Shown here: positions 45,219 to 53,558 of the stretch, piece by piece | Layout of the letters: every line of letters begins with the position of its first letter | How positions within the stretch are numbered: the stretch's first letter is position 1 | Assembly (NCBI RefSeq): GCF_018304825.1 | Contig: NZ_CP072649.1 | Span: forward strand, 372,001-436,000 | Reading direction: 5' to 3' | Source of the DNA: Chloracidobacterium validum | GTDB lineage: Bacteria > Acidobacteriota > Blastocatellia > Chloracidobacteriales > Chloracidobacteriaceae | DNA length: 64,000 nucleotides | Position numbers and translations under genes: made by a program | The notes under the pieces: model-generated | The model's input: only the letters and a program-made list of their open reading frames with translations | Database searches by the model: none | What the model was told of the DNA's origin: nothing

Positions 45219-46229
45219 TCATACCCCGACGCCCAACGACCAGGCCGCAAGCTGGAGCTTACCGCTCAGCGTTTTCATGGCTTCCTCGACGGCGCTGTGC
45301 TCCGAGCCGCTGTGCATCTTGCAGTTGACGCAGCGCGTGTCCTGGCGGCTCTCCCAGTAGTTCCAGTCAACCGTGTTCCAAAAGGTGTCGAAGTCCTGGA
45401 AGTAGCCTTCGCCTTCGATCAGGTAGCAAGGAGCTTTCCAGCCTTTCGGCGTGTAGTTCACCGTGGACCACGGGGCGCAGGGGAGTTCGATGAATCCAGC
45501 CGCGAAGTCGAGAAACTTTGGCGTGGCATTGATTTTGTACTTTTTGGCAAAGGCCCGAATCGCGCGAAACTTCTCGTGGGTTTGCTCGCGGTTGAGGAAG
45601 ATGTCGTTTTTGACGCTTTGGTATTCATAGCCCGGCGAGACCAAAATCCCGTTCGCGCCGAGTTCATCCACGAGTCGGCACAGTTGCTCGACTTCCTCGA
45701 TCTTGGTTTCCCGGAAAACGGTGGTGTTGAGATAGACATGGTAGCCGAGCTTTTTGGCTTTTTTGATGGCGTCAATCGCTTTGTCGAACACGCCGGCGCG
45801 GTTCGTGACGTAGTCGTGCGTTTCGCGCATGCCGTCCAGGTGGATCATCAGCAGCAGCCGGTGGGTCGGCGGCACGACGCCAAACAGTTTTTCTTCGAGC
45901 TTGAGCGCGTTCGTGCAGAAGATGACGTGCTTGTCGCGGGCAAACAGCCCTTCGAGCAGTTCCTTGAGTTCGGGGTACAGGCAGGGTTCGCCGCCACAGA
46001 TGTTGACGATGGGCGCGCCGCAGGCATCTACGGCTTCAAAGCACTTTTCCGGTGGCAGGCGGTCCGCCAACTTGCCGGTGTACCGCTCGGTCGAGCAGCC
46101 CAGGCACGCCAGGTTGCAGGTGTAAAGTGGCTCCAGCATAAGGACGGTCGGGTAACGCTTCCGACCAAGGCGCTCCATCTTGGCGCGGTGCCGGGCCTGG
46201 GCAATTGTGAACTTGAGGGGGAAACGCAT
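45219..46229 (-). CDS. hpnH: adenosylhopane synthase HpnH (radical SAM)
   Basis: Adds the 5'-deoxyadenosyl group to diploptene, the first step of extended hopanoid side chains. The 336-residue protein opens with MRFPLKFTIAQARHRAK, has the radical SAM motif CNLACLGCS near 38-46, ICGGEPCLYPEL near 77-88, and further cysteines in CVNCKMHSGSE near 298, all typical of HpnH. Convergent with the LolA-like gene, 35 bases away. No squalene-hopene cyclase is in the window. Confidence 0.95.
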   Translation of the reverse strand: MRFPLKFTIAQARHRAKMERLGRKRYPTVLMLEPLYTCNLACLGCSTERYTGKLADRLPPEKCFEAVDACGAPIVNICGGEPCLYPELKELLEGLFARDKHVIFCTNALKLEEKLFGVVPPTHRLLLMIHLDGMRETHDYVTNRAGVFDKAIDAIKKAKKLGYHVYLNTTVFRETKIEEVEQLCRLVDELGANGILVSPGYEYQSVKNDIFLNREQTHEKFRAIRAFAKKYKINATPKFLDFAAGFIELPCAPWSTVNYTPKGWKAPCYLIEGEGYFQDFDTFWNTVDWNYWESRQDTRCVNCKMHSGSEHSAVEEAMKTLSGKLQLAAWSLGVGV

Positions 46230-46439
46230 GGGGTTGGGTCTCGCTGTGTGGATGACTTCGGGAAAGTTCGCGTCTACCGGTCTGTGTCTTGAGAAATCAG
46301 TTCAAAAGCGTCGTTGGTATCACAGATGACATGCGACCGACAATGACGGTTGCCGTTGACTTCTGTGTGCGCGGCGCTTGTCTCGATGGCGCCGGATACC
46401 TAACGTGTCAGCTAAACTTTGGTGAAAGGATTGCAATGT

Positions 46440-47951
46440 ATGTCTTCTCCACACCTGTCCGCTCCGTCACCGGCGGCTGACGCTATCCCAACCTACCGGA
46501 TGTTGATTGATGGGCAACTCGTCGCGGCAGAAGGTGAGCGCGTGTTCCACACCGTGTCACCGGCCGATGGGCAGCCGCTGGCCGCCGTTCCACATGCTTC
46601 GGTCGCCGATGCCGAGCGCGCGGTGCAAGCCGCCCGCTCCGCGTTTGAACTCGGCATCTGGCGCAACGCCGATGGCTTGCTGCGTGCCAAGGTACTCAAC
46701 CGGATTGCCGATTTGCTCGAAGCGAACCTGGAAACCTTTGCCCGGCTCGAAGCCTTAGATCAGGGCAAACCAGCGGGATATGCGCGCGCGTTGGAAATTC
46801 CGGCCGTCATTGACACCTTCCGGCACTTTGCTGGCTGGGCGGACAAAATCTACGGCGAGACGATCCCCGTCCCGGCGGCCGGCTTGGACTTCACCTTGCG
46901 CGAGCCGGTTGGCGTGTGTGTGGGGCTTGCGCCGAACAACTATCCGCTGGCGCTGGCGGCGTTCAAAATCGCGCCGGCGCTGGCCGCGGGCAACAGCCTG
47001 GTGCTCAAGCCATCCCCCGCAACGCCGTTGACGGCCCTCAAGCTTGGCGAACTATGCGTTGAAGCTGGGCTTCCAGACGGCGTGCTCAACATCATCACCG
47101 AACCGGGCCACGAAGCAGCGGCGTACCTGCTGGAGCATCCCGAAGTGGATTTGATCTCGCTCACTGGCGGGACGGAAACCGGCAAGCTGGTGAGCCGGGC
47201 GGCGGCAAGCACGCTCAAGCGTGTCTTGCTTGAACTGGGTGGCAAGTCGCCGTTCATCATCTGCCCGGACGCCGACCTCGAGCTGGCTGTGACCGGGGCG
47301 GTGATGGGAACGTTTTACAACTCCGGGCAGACCTGCACGGCTAGCACCCGGCTGTTCGTTCACCGTGCCGTCTATGACGAGTTTCTGGAACGCTTCTCGT
47401 CTGCGGCCGATCGGCTCGTGGTTGGGCATCCGCTTGACGAAGCAACCAACAATGGGCCGCTGGTCACGCGCGCCCAATATGAGAAAGTGCTTGGCTACGT
47501 CGCGCTTGGGCAGGATGAAGGCGCGCGCCTGGTGACCGGCGGGGTCCGCCCGACGGATTTGCCGGAAACCGGGAACTACCTGCGCCCCACGATTTTTGCC
47601 GACGCGCGCAACGCCATGCGGTTTGTCCGTGAGGAGATTTTTGGTCCGGTGGCGGCGGTGATTCCCTTCGAGGATGAAGACGATGCCATCGCGCAGGCGA
47701 ACGACTCGGTGTACGGCTTGGCGGCCTCGGTGTGGACCCGCGACATCAAGCGCGGACTGAATCTGACGAAGGCGTTGCGCGTCGGGCAAGTCTGGCTCAA
47801 CAATCACAACATCTTCTTTCCGCATGCCCCATTTGGTGGATACAAGCAAAGCGGCAATGCCCGCGAAGGCGGCGCAGAGGCGCTCCGGTACTACACGCAG
47901 GTCAAGAATGTGTACGTCGAGTTGGGCGATGTGTTGATGAGTCCCTTTTAG
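46440..47951 (+). CDS. aldehyde dehydrogenase family protein
   Basis: NAD(P)-dependent oxidation of an aldehyde to the acid; about 503 residues. The motif LELGGKSP near 268 holds the general-base Glu and NSGQTCTASTRLFV near 296-309 the catalytic Cys. NNYPLALAAFKIAPALAAGN near 165-184 is the conserved cofactor region. Resembles betaine-aldehyde or 4-aminobutyraldehyde dehydrogenases, but the substrate cannot be read. Start at ATG 46440 is chosen; an AAAGGA stretch lies upstream, slightly far. It is divergent from hpnH. Confidence 0.92.
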   Translation: MSSPHLSAPSPAADAIPTYRMLIDGQLVAAEGERVFHTVSPADGQPLAAVPHASVADAERAVQAARSAFELGIWRNADGLLRAKVLNRIADLLEANLETFARLEALDQGKPAGYARALEIPAVIDTFRHFAGWADKIYGETIPVPAAGLDFTLREPVGVCVGLAPNNYPLALAAFKIAPALAAGNSLVLKPSPATPLTALKLGELCVEAGLPDGVLNIITEPGHEAAAYLLEHPEVDLISLTGGTETGKLVSRAAASTLKRVLLELGGKSPFIICPDADLELAVTGAVMGTFYNSGQTCTASTRLFVHRAVYDEFLERFSSAADRLVVGHPLDEATNNGPLVTRAQYEKVLGYVALGQDEGARLVTGGVRPTDLPETGNYLRPTIFADARNAMRFVREEIFGPVAAVIPFEDEDDAIAQANDSVYGLAASVWTRDIKRGLNLTKALRVGQVWLNNHNIFFPHAPFGGYKQSGNAREGGAEALRYYTQVKNVYVELGDVLMSPF

Positions 47952-47977
47952 GGGGCGGTGGTGACAGGGAGGGAGCT

Positions 47978-48021
47978 GGCGGTTCAGGCGTGGCCGGTCA
48001 GTCCGGGGACGGTGAACCGCC
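47978..48021. terminator. possible bidirectional terminator between convergent genes
   Basis: A perfect nine-base inverted repeat GGCGGTTCA (47978-47986) and TGAACCGCC (48013-48021) with a 26-base, GC-rich loop. It lies between the convergent aldehyde dehydrogenase and DUF2237 genes. T runs on either side are weak, so its strength as an intrinsic terminator is uncertain. Confidence 0.4.
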
Positions 48022-48040
48022 TTGTTCGGTGCTACTTTGC

Positions 48041-48472
48041 CTACGTGGTTTTCTCGTCGTCAGGAATGGCGATTTCGTCCACATCGCTGAAGGGATCAGG
48101 TAGGGCATGGCGCTTGAGGTCTTCAAGGGAAACGACTTCGAGCGCCTTTTCGTGCGTGGCTTCAAGGATGACGGGCGGCGCGACACCGGCCGCGAGGGCT
48201 TCTTTCCAACGGGAGACGCACAGGCACCACTGATCCCCCGGCTTGAGTCCGGGGAAGCGATACCAGGGTGCCGGCGTGGACAAGTCATTGCCCCGGGACT
48301 TGGTGAAGGCCAAAAACTCAGCAGTCATTTGGGCGCAGACGACGTGAGTGCCGATGTCATCGGGGCCGGTTTCGCACTTGCCGGTTCGATAAAAGCCCGT
48401 CATCGGCGAGGTGCAGCAAGTTTCGAGCGGCCCGCCAAGGACATTGCGGGGTGTTTTCTCAGGTTGGGGCAT
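48041..48472 (-). CDS. DUF2237 family protein
   Basis: A 143-residue cytoplasmic protein of unknown function. It has the family pattern NVLGGPLETCCTSPMTGFYR at residues 10-29, VCAQMTAEFLAF near 44, GNDLSTPAPWYRFPGLKPGD near 61-80, WCLCVSRWKEA near 82 and ATHEKALEVVSLEDLKRHA near 104-122. Several Cys residues (CC, C, CLC) may bind metal, which is untested. GAGGTCA lies upstream of the ATG. It stands alone between convergent and divergent neighbours. Confidence 0.85.
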   Translation of the reverse strand: MPQPEKTPRNVLGGPLETCCTSPMTGFYRTGKCETGPDDIGTHVVCAQMTAEFLAFTKSRGNDLSTPAPWYRFPGLKPGDQWCLCVSRWKEALAAGVAPPVILEATHEKALEVVSLEDLKRHALPDPFSDVDEIAIPDDEKTT

Positions 48473-48606
48473 GCGCGTGACCTCGGAAGGTAAATCTGAA
48501 ATGATGCGTGTCGAGGCGATGGATTGTTGGGCGCGGGGCGCGCTCCCGTCAAGCTGCCCATTCCGCTGGCTTGCCTTGCCAATCTGCTCTGTTGTGAGAC
48601 TGTGGT

Positions 48607-48966
48607 ATGTCAGATTCGATTTTCGAGTACACGGCGTCAGTGTCGCCCATCCTGCCGAATGAGGGGGCGCAGCTTGCCAAAAACTTTGCCTGTGCCGATC
48701 CCGGCCAGAAAACGTTCATTGGGTTGCCGCCTTCGATCAAGGACGCGCATGGGCTGCCGTCGGCGACCTGTGTCGTCGTTCAATTTGAGGTCAACACGGT
48801 CGCTCGGCAGTTGACGGCTTACATTGCTGGTGGGCGCGGTGGGCTGCTCCGACTCTCCACCGATCTAATGGAGGCGCTCCGGTTGGCGCCGAACGCAACA
48901 GCTACGATTCGGTTACTTTCCCGCGAGGGCGAGCTGCCGCGGATGGAACTCAGCGCCGTGAGCTGA
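48607..48966 (+). CDS. hypothetical protein
   Basis: A 119-residue protein that I do not recognise. It is soluble, with no helix long enough for a membrane. The sequence FEVNTVARQLTAYIAGGRGG in the middle and a beta-strand-rich end (ATIRLLSREGELPRMEL) suggest a small beta-sandwich. No clear ribosome site precedes ATG 48607. The end overlaps the tail of a GT39 pseudogene on the opposite strand by about 17 bases. It is kept because codon use looks normal and the gene fills the gap exactly. Confidence 0.55.
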   Translation: MSDSIFEYTASVSPILPNEGAQLAKNFACADPGQKTFIGLPPSIKDAHGLPSATCVVVQFEVNTVARQLTAYIAGGRGGLLRLSTDLMEALRLAPNATATIRLLSREGELPRMELSAVS

Positions 48967-49236
48967 CGCCGGGGGATGGCGGCCGCCGCCACTCGTAGAC
49001 GAGGTCGTCTCGTACGAATCGAAGCGAGTCCCAAATACCGGCCCAGGTGGGCATGGTCACGATGTGGTACGTAACAACTCATCTGGCCAGAACGCGCGCG
49101 AGACGGCGCTGTGAGCCACTGGAATGGCGTAAAGCAGGGTAAAGAGAGCAATGGTGAGGGTGTCTTCACGGTTCAGACCCGGCCGCCCGGTGGTTTCAAT
49201 TTGGCGTGACGGAGGGGGCAGAGTCGTCAAAGTCAT
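48950..49236 (-). pseudogene. collapsed copy of the GT39-type gene
   Basis: Remnant of a third member of the tandem GT39 set. The first part, from 49236, matches the N-terminus of the next gene almost residue for residue (TLPPPS, then EDTLTIALFTLLYAIPVAHS, then VSRAFW), then loses frame near 49077 where one A is missing relative to the intact copy. In the restored frame it reads TWAGIWDSLR and jumps at once to DDLVYEWRR, which looks like the C-terminal end (YLVYDFRW in the intact copies). So about 1.2 kb of the middle is deleted. A stop lies at 48950-48952. Its start region overlaps the end of the intact gene in the same way the two intact genes overlap each other. Confidence 0.8.
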
Positions 49237-50786
49237 TCTATGTCTGACCATCTGAAGTCATAGACGAGATATTCATCTGTTACCTTCACAACCGGGGTTC
49301 CGAGACGTTCGAGGTACTGGATGAGTCCTCTGGCTTCGTGAACTTTGTGACAAACGATGTAGTACCTGTCATGCGCCGTGCGGAAGGCCTCGGGGGCTTC
49401 AAAACGTGGGGCGCGGGGATTGCCCAGTATCGCCCGCAACCCACGGCTGGGGTCTTCCGGCTGCGGATAGGTCAGGACTCCAAAAACATGCACAACCCGT
49501 GGCAGTTGGTCACCAAAGTAGTGCTTGAGCTGGAGGTACATCACACAGTCCACAAGCACCGGCTGGTTTGGGTCAGGCAGGTTGGAGACCGCTTCGGTCC
49601 TTGGCAAGACCAGTTGCCACGGCTGAAGACCCGTCCAAAGCGCCACTGCGGCTAGAATCGTCCAGATGCCCCGAGCGACCCACCGAGCATGGTGCGCCGT
49701 CAGTTGGCCCACGACATACATCACCAGAAGGGTCAATCCAACCACTGCCGGAAGCAGGTAGCGGGGCGTGAACATCGTCCGACCGGTGACTTTCATCAGA
49801 ACCATCCATCCGACGGGCAAGCCGATCAGAAGCACAAACCCAAGCCAGAGCCACTCGGAAGGAAGTTTGGCAGAAGGCTGCGCCTCCTCCTGGCTTGGGT
49901 GGTGTCGAGAACGACGACCGAGCCGGTCAATGACTGCAACGACCGCCACAAGGGTCAAGAAAGCCAGACCGGTCAATGGACTGACCATCCACCAGTAAAA
50001 CTCAGACAGCTCAGACCAGCGCAGCGACATCTTCCAGTAAGGCAGTTTTGATTGTTCGGTCAGGAGCGGCCAGTTGTAAGCCAACACTGCCAAGGGGGCG
50101 GCCAGCGCTCCCCAGACCCTCCACCGGACCTGTCGTGTGCGCCAAGTGCGGTAGCCCTCCACCAGCCACAAACATCCAATTGGGAGCAGCACGAGGTAAT
50201 GAAAAGCCATTGCTAGGGCCAGCGTGCTGCCCAATCCGAGAACGGCGCGCCGTTGCCAAGTCGGCGGTTCAGCCGGGTCTATGAAGGCGTATGAGACCAG
50301 ACCGACACCCAGACAACCCAACATCAAGCCGTAGGGACGGGCTTCGCTGGCATAGTAGCCGGTGCCGGTGACCAGTGGTGTAACCAAAGCGATGAGACCG
50401 GTGGTCGAGGTTTGTCCGATGCGGCGTCCCAAGGTGTAGAGGGACAGGCACAGAAGCCAGTAGCCGATCATCGCCGGCAAGCGGAAGGCCCACTCGCTTT
50501 CACCGAAGACGCCGACCACCAGGCGCGTGAGCGCGTAGAACAGGGGAGGGTTTTGGTCGGGTCCGTTTCGGAGCAAGTCCCAGGTGCCGGCCCAGGTGGG
50601 CATGGTCACGATGTAGTACGTAAACAACTCATCCAGCCAAAACGCGCGCGAGACGGCGCTGTGAGCCACCGGAATGGCGTAAAGCAGGGTAAACAGAGCA
50701 ATGGTGAGGGTGTCTTCACGATTCAGACCCAGCCGCCCGGTGGTTTCGATGTGGGGTGACGGAGGGGGCAGAGCCGTCAAAGTCAT
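49233..50786 (-). CDS. GT39-type membrane glycosyltransferase, copy 2
   Basis: A 517-residue integral membrane protein of the ArnT/PMT kind, which transfers sugars from polyprenyl-phosphate donors on the periplasmic side. SRAFWLDELFTYY near residue 44-56 holds the acidic Asp-Glu pair expected in the first loop, followed by NGPDQNPPLFYAL near 73-85, then about ten to twelve helices and a small soluble C-terminal domain ending YDFRWSDIE. ATG 50786 overlaps the stop of the preceding gene (ATGA); ATG 50801 is also in frame. The central 1.2 kb is nearly identical to the adjacent copy, while the two ends differ. Confidence 0.88.
   Translation of the reverse strand: MTLTALPPPSPHIETTGRLGLNREDTLTIALFTLLYAIPVAHSAVSRAFWLDELFTYYIVTMPTWAGTWDLLRNGPDQNPPLFYALTRLVVGVFGESEWAFRLPAMIGYWLLCLSLYTLGRRIGQTSTTGLIALVTPLVTGTGYYASEARPYGLMLGCLGVGLVSYAFIDPAEPPTWQRRAVLGLGSTLALAMAFHYLVLLPIGCLWLVEGYRTWRTRQVRWRVWGALAAPLAVLAYNWPLLTEQSKLPYWKMSLRWSELSEFYWWMVSPLTGLAFLTLVAVVAVIDRLGRRSRHHPSQEEAQPSAKLPSEWLWLGFVLLIGLPVGWMVLMKVTGRTMFTPRYLLPAVVGLTLLVMYVVGQLTAHHARWVARGIWTILAAVALWTGLQPWQLVLPRTEAVSNLPDPNQPVLVDCVMYLQLKHYFGDQLPRVVHVFGVLTYPQPEDPSRGLRAILGNPRAPRFEAPEAFRTAHDRYYIVCHKVHEARGLIQYLERLGTPVVKVTDEYLVYDFRWSDIE
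49397..50609. repeat. tandem repeat block, unit B (paired with 50947-52159)
   Basis: This 1213-base block recurs at a constant offset of 1550 bases as 50947-52159. By eye I count about six mismatches, one near 49934 and five clustered at 50468-50484. Homology ends sharply on both sides, inside the coding sequences, where the flanking parts of the two genes are clearly diverged. Confidence 0.85.
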
Positions 50787-52330
50787 TCTATGTCTGACCA
50801 TCTGAAGTCATAGATGAGATATTCAGATGTTTGCCGAACTACCGGTACCTGATGTTTCTCAAGTCGTAACTTGAGATTTTCATCCCTAAAATCCTTGCAA
50901 TAGACGATGTAAAACCTTTCGTTGGCTTCAAAGAAAGCGTTTGGGTCTTCAAAACGTGGGGCGCGGGGATTGCCCAGTATCGCCCGCAACCCACGGCTGG
51001 GGTCTTCCGGCTGCGGATAGGTCAGGACTCCAAAAACATGCACAACCCGTGGCAGTTGGTCACCAAAGTAGTGCTTGAGCTGGAGGTACATCACACAGTC
51101 CACAAGCACCGGCTGGTTTGGGTCAGGCAGGTTGGAGACCGCTTCGGTCCTTGGCAAGACCAGTTGCCACGGCTGAAGACCCGTCCAAAGCGCCACTGCG
51201 GCTAGAATCGTCCAGATGCCCCGAGCGACCCACCGAGCATGGTGCGCCGTCAGTTGGCCCACGACATACATCACCAGAAGGGTCAATCCAACCACTGCCG
51301 GAAGCAGGTAGCGGGGCGTGAACATCGTCCGACCGGTGACTTTCATCAGAACCATCCATCCGACGGGCAAGCCGATCAGAAGCACAAACCCAAGCCAGAG
51401 CCACTCGGAAGGAAGTTTGGCAGAAGGCTGCGCCTCCTCCTGGCTTGGGTGGTGTCGAGAACGACGACCGAGCCGGTCAATGACCGCAACGACCGCCACA
51501 AGGGTCAAGAAAGCCAGACCGGTCAATGGACTGACCATCCACCAGTAAAACTCAGACAGCTCAGACCAGCGCAGCGACATCTTCCAGTAAGGCAGTTTTG
51601 ATTGTTCGGTCAGGAGCGGCCAGTTGTAAGCCAACACTGCCAAGGGGGCGGCCAGCGCTCCCCAGACCCTCCACCGGACCTGTCGTGTGCGCCAAGTGCG
51701 GTAGCCCTCCACCAGCCACAAACATCCAATTGGGAGCAGCACGAGGTAATGAAAAGCCATTGCTAGGGCCAGCGTGCTGCCCAATCCGAGAACGGCGCGC
51801 CGTTGCCAAGTCGGCGGTTCAGCCGGGTCTATGAAGGCGTATGAGACCAGACCGACACCCAGACAACCCAACATCAAGCCGTAGGGACGGGCTTCGCTGG
51901 CATAGTAGCCGGTGCCGGTGACCAGTGGTGTAACCAAAGCGATGAGACCGGTGGTCGAGGTTTGTCCGATGCGGCGTCCCAAGGTGTAGAGGGACAGGCA
52001 CAGAAGCCAGTAGCCGACCACAGCCGGCAGGCGAAAGGCCCACTCGCTTTCACCGAAGACGCCGACCACCAGGCGCGTGAGCGCGTAGAACAGGGGAGGG
52101 TTTTGGTCGGGTCCGTTTCGGAGCAAGTCCCAGGTGCCGGCCCAGGTGGGCATGGTCACAACATAGTAGGTGAACAGCTCATCTATCCAGAACGCCCGGG
52201 TCACCGCTTCATGCCCAACATAGAGAATATAAAGTGCAGTGAAGAGGACGACGGTCAGCCAGTCAGTGCGCGTGATGCCAAGGCGCGGCGTCCTGCCTGG
52301 CGTTGGTTCGGCACAGCCAAGAAATGGCAT
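50783..52330 (-). CDS. GT39-type membrane glycosyltransferase, copy 1
   Basis: A 515-residue paralogue of the following gene and the first of the tandem set in reading direction. Its N-terminus (GITRTDWLTVVLFTALYILY, then TRAFWIDELFTYY) and the last 50 residues (EANERFYIVYCKDF onward) differ from copy 2, but the middle from MPTWAGTW to the block ending RFE is almost the same. The Asp-Glu pair in IDEL is kept. Start at ATG 52330; no good ribosome site is visible. No polyprenyl-phosphate sugar synthase is adjacent, so donor is unknown. Confidence 0.88.
   Translation of the reverse strand: MPFLGCAEPTPGRTPRLGITRTDWLTVVLFTALYILYVGHEAVTRAFWIDELFTYYVVTMPTWAGTWDLLRNGPDQNPPLFYALTRLVVGVFGESEWAFRLPAVVGYWLLCLSLYTLGRRIGQTSTTGLIALVTPLVTGTGYYASEARPYGLMLGCLGVGLVSYAFIDPAEPPTWQRRAVLGLGSTLALAMAFHYLVLLPIGCLWLVEGYRTWRTRQVRWRVWGALAAPLAVLAYNWPLLTEQSKLPYWKMSLRWSELSEFYWWMVSPLTGLAFLTLVAVVAVIDRLGRRSRHHPSQEEAQPSAKLPSEWLWLGFVLLIGLPVGWMVLMKVTGRTMFTPRYLLPAVVGLTLLVMYVVGQLTAHHARWVARGIWTILAAVALWTGLQPWQLVLPRTEAVSNLPDPNQPVLVDCVMYLQLKHYFGDQLPRVVHVFGVLTYPQPEDPSRGLRAILGNPRAPRFEDPNAFFEANERFYIVYCKDFRDENLKLRLEKHQVPVVRQTSEYLIYDFRWSDIE
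50947..52159. repeat. tandem repeat block, unit C (paired with 49397-50609)
   Basis: Second copy of the near-identical core of the GT39-type genes, offset by 1550 bases. The junction sequence around the stop/start overlap (50774-50813 against 49224-49263) is also the same, so the duplication period is preserved through the intergenic joint. Confidence 0.85.
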
Positions 52331-52724
52331 AGGTCAAGAAGGTTGCCACCGGCAACCGAGTGCGTCATAGCATATTTTGCCGTGCGGTTTGCTGAGTGGT
52401 GTTGATTTTGCTGGAGTAAGGCTACCAACGCAACTGTAATCATCAGTTCAGGTACGGCAAAGCGTGAACAAGCTTTTACTGGCCGGCGCAGCCCGCTTGG
52501 CGCGACCCGAAACGTTGACCGAGCGCATCCGGCAAGGTCGCTGTCCGAACTTCGAGACTGGCGGAGACTTTCAGTCACCGGCTTGAGCTGGCGCTTACAG
52601 ACGGCTGTCCACGGTGATTTCCAGTTGGTGTCTCCAGGCAGCTCCCTATCCGTGGTTGTGTTCGTCCGGTCGGTTGGGCTATGTAGGCCAGACGCAACTT
52701 TTCACAGCAAGGGGGACGCACGGC
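52331..52724. other. divergent intergenic region
   Basis: A 394-base gap between the divergent GT39-type gene set (minus) and the enoyl-CoA hydratase gene (plus). It should contain promoters for both directions. The plus-strand frame of the hydratase is open through 52614-52724, but no ribosome site or family similarity supports a longer protein. I see no RNA gene or strong hairpin. Confidence 0.5.
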
Positions 52725-53516
52725 ATGGCTTATGAAACCATCATCGTTGACACCAAGGACGCTATCGCGCGGGTGACGCTCAATCGCCCCGACACGCTCA
52801 ACGCCATGAACCAAACCATGGTTGGCGAGTTGACGTCCGCTTTCACCGCGCTCGCCGAACAGTCCGATGTTCGCGCCGTGGTCCTGACCGGGGCAGGGCG
52901 GGCATTCTCGTCTGGCGGCGACATCCGGGGCATGCTGGCCGCCGCGCCAGAATCCACAGCCGAGACGGTGCGAACCATGATCGAGCGCGTCAATCGGATG
53001 GTGTTGGCGCTGTACGACTTGCCCCAGCCGGTGCTTGCCGCCATCAATGGCCCGGCGCACGGCTTGGGGATGAGCCTGACGCTTGCGGCCGATTACCGCA
53101 TTGCCGCCATGAGCGCCAGTTTTTCCCAGGCTTTCATCAAAATCGGACTCATTCCAGATGGCGGCGGAACATTCTTGTTGCCGCGAATTGTGGGTTGGGC
53201 CTGCGCCACCGACCTGATGCTGACCGGAAGAACTGTCCCGGCCGGAGAAGCCAAAACCATCGGACTCGTTCACCAGACCATTGCTGACGCCGAGTTTGCC
53301 AAAACCGTCCAGCTTTGCGCCCAGCAGTTTGCCAGCGCGCCGACCCAGGCCATTGCGCGAACCAAAGCCCTGCTCAGAAGCAGTCGCCGGGCAGACTTCG
53401 CCGCGCAGCTCGATCTCGAACTCAATCACCAGGCCGGCTGCGCCGTGACTGCCGACTTCCGGGAAGGCGTCACCGCGTTTTTGGAAAAGCGCGCGCCGGT
53501 CTTCACCGGGCGGTGA
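52725..53516 (+). CDS. enoyl-CoA hydratase/isomerase family protein
   Basis: Crotonase-fold enzyme, probably hydrating a trans-2-enoyl-CoA, 263 residues. LNRPDTLNAMNQTMVGELTS near 20-39 is the CoA-binding entry, AFSSGGDIRGML near 61-72 the first oxyanion-hole segment, and AAINGPAHGLGMSLTLAADY near 104-123 the second. The usual catalytic glutamates (Glu144/Glu164 in rat hydratase) are not clear: GLGMSLTLA has Met-Ser where a Glu is often found, and IGLIPDGGGTFLLPR near 140-154 has Asp in the second position (PDGGGT), as in isomerases. So isomerase-type chemistry (PaaG-like) is as likely as hydration. AGGGGG lies ten bases upstream of the ATG. Confidence 0.88.
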   Translation: MAYETIIVDTKDAIARVTLNRPDTLNAMNQTMVGELTSAFTALAEQSDVRAVVLTGAGRAFSSGGDIRGMLAAAPESTAETVRTMIERVNRMVLALYDLPQPVLAAINGPAHGLGMSLTLAADYRIAAMSASFSQAFIKIGLIPDGGGTFLLPRIVGWACATDLMLTGRTVPAGEAKTIGLVHQTIADAEFAKTVQLCAQQFASAPTQAIARTKALLRSSRRADFAAQLDLELNHQAGCAVTADFREGVTAFLEKRAPVFTGR

Positions 53517-53558
53517 GCTACGCCGAAGCGACATCGTCTCTGAAAGGCAACCCGGATT

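Noticed and set aside
49397-52159. Insertion sequence or transposon as the cause of the long direct repeat
   Set aside because: No transposase, no terminal inverted repeats and the repeat lies inside two paralogous genes, so duplication plus conversion explains it better.
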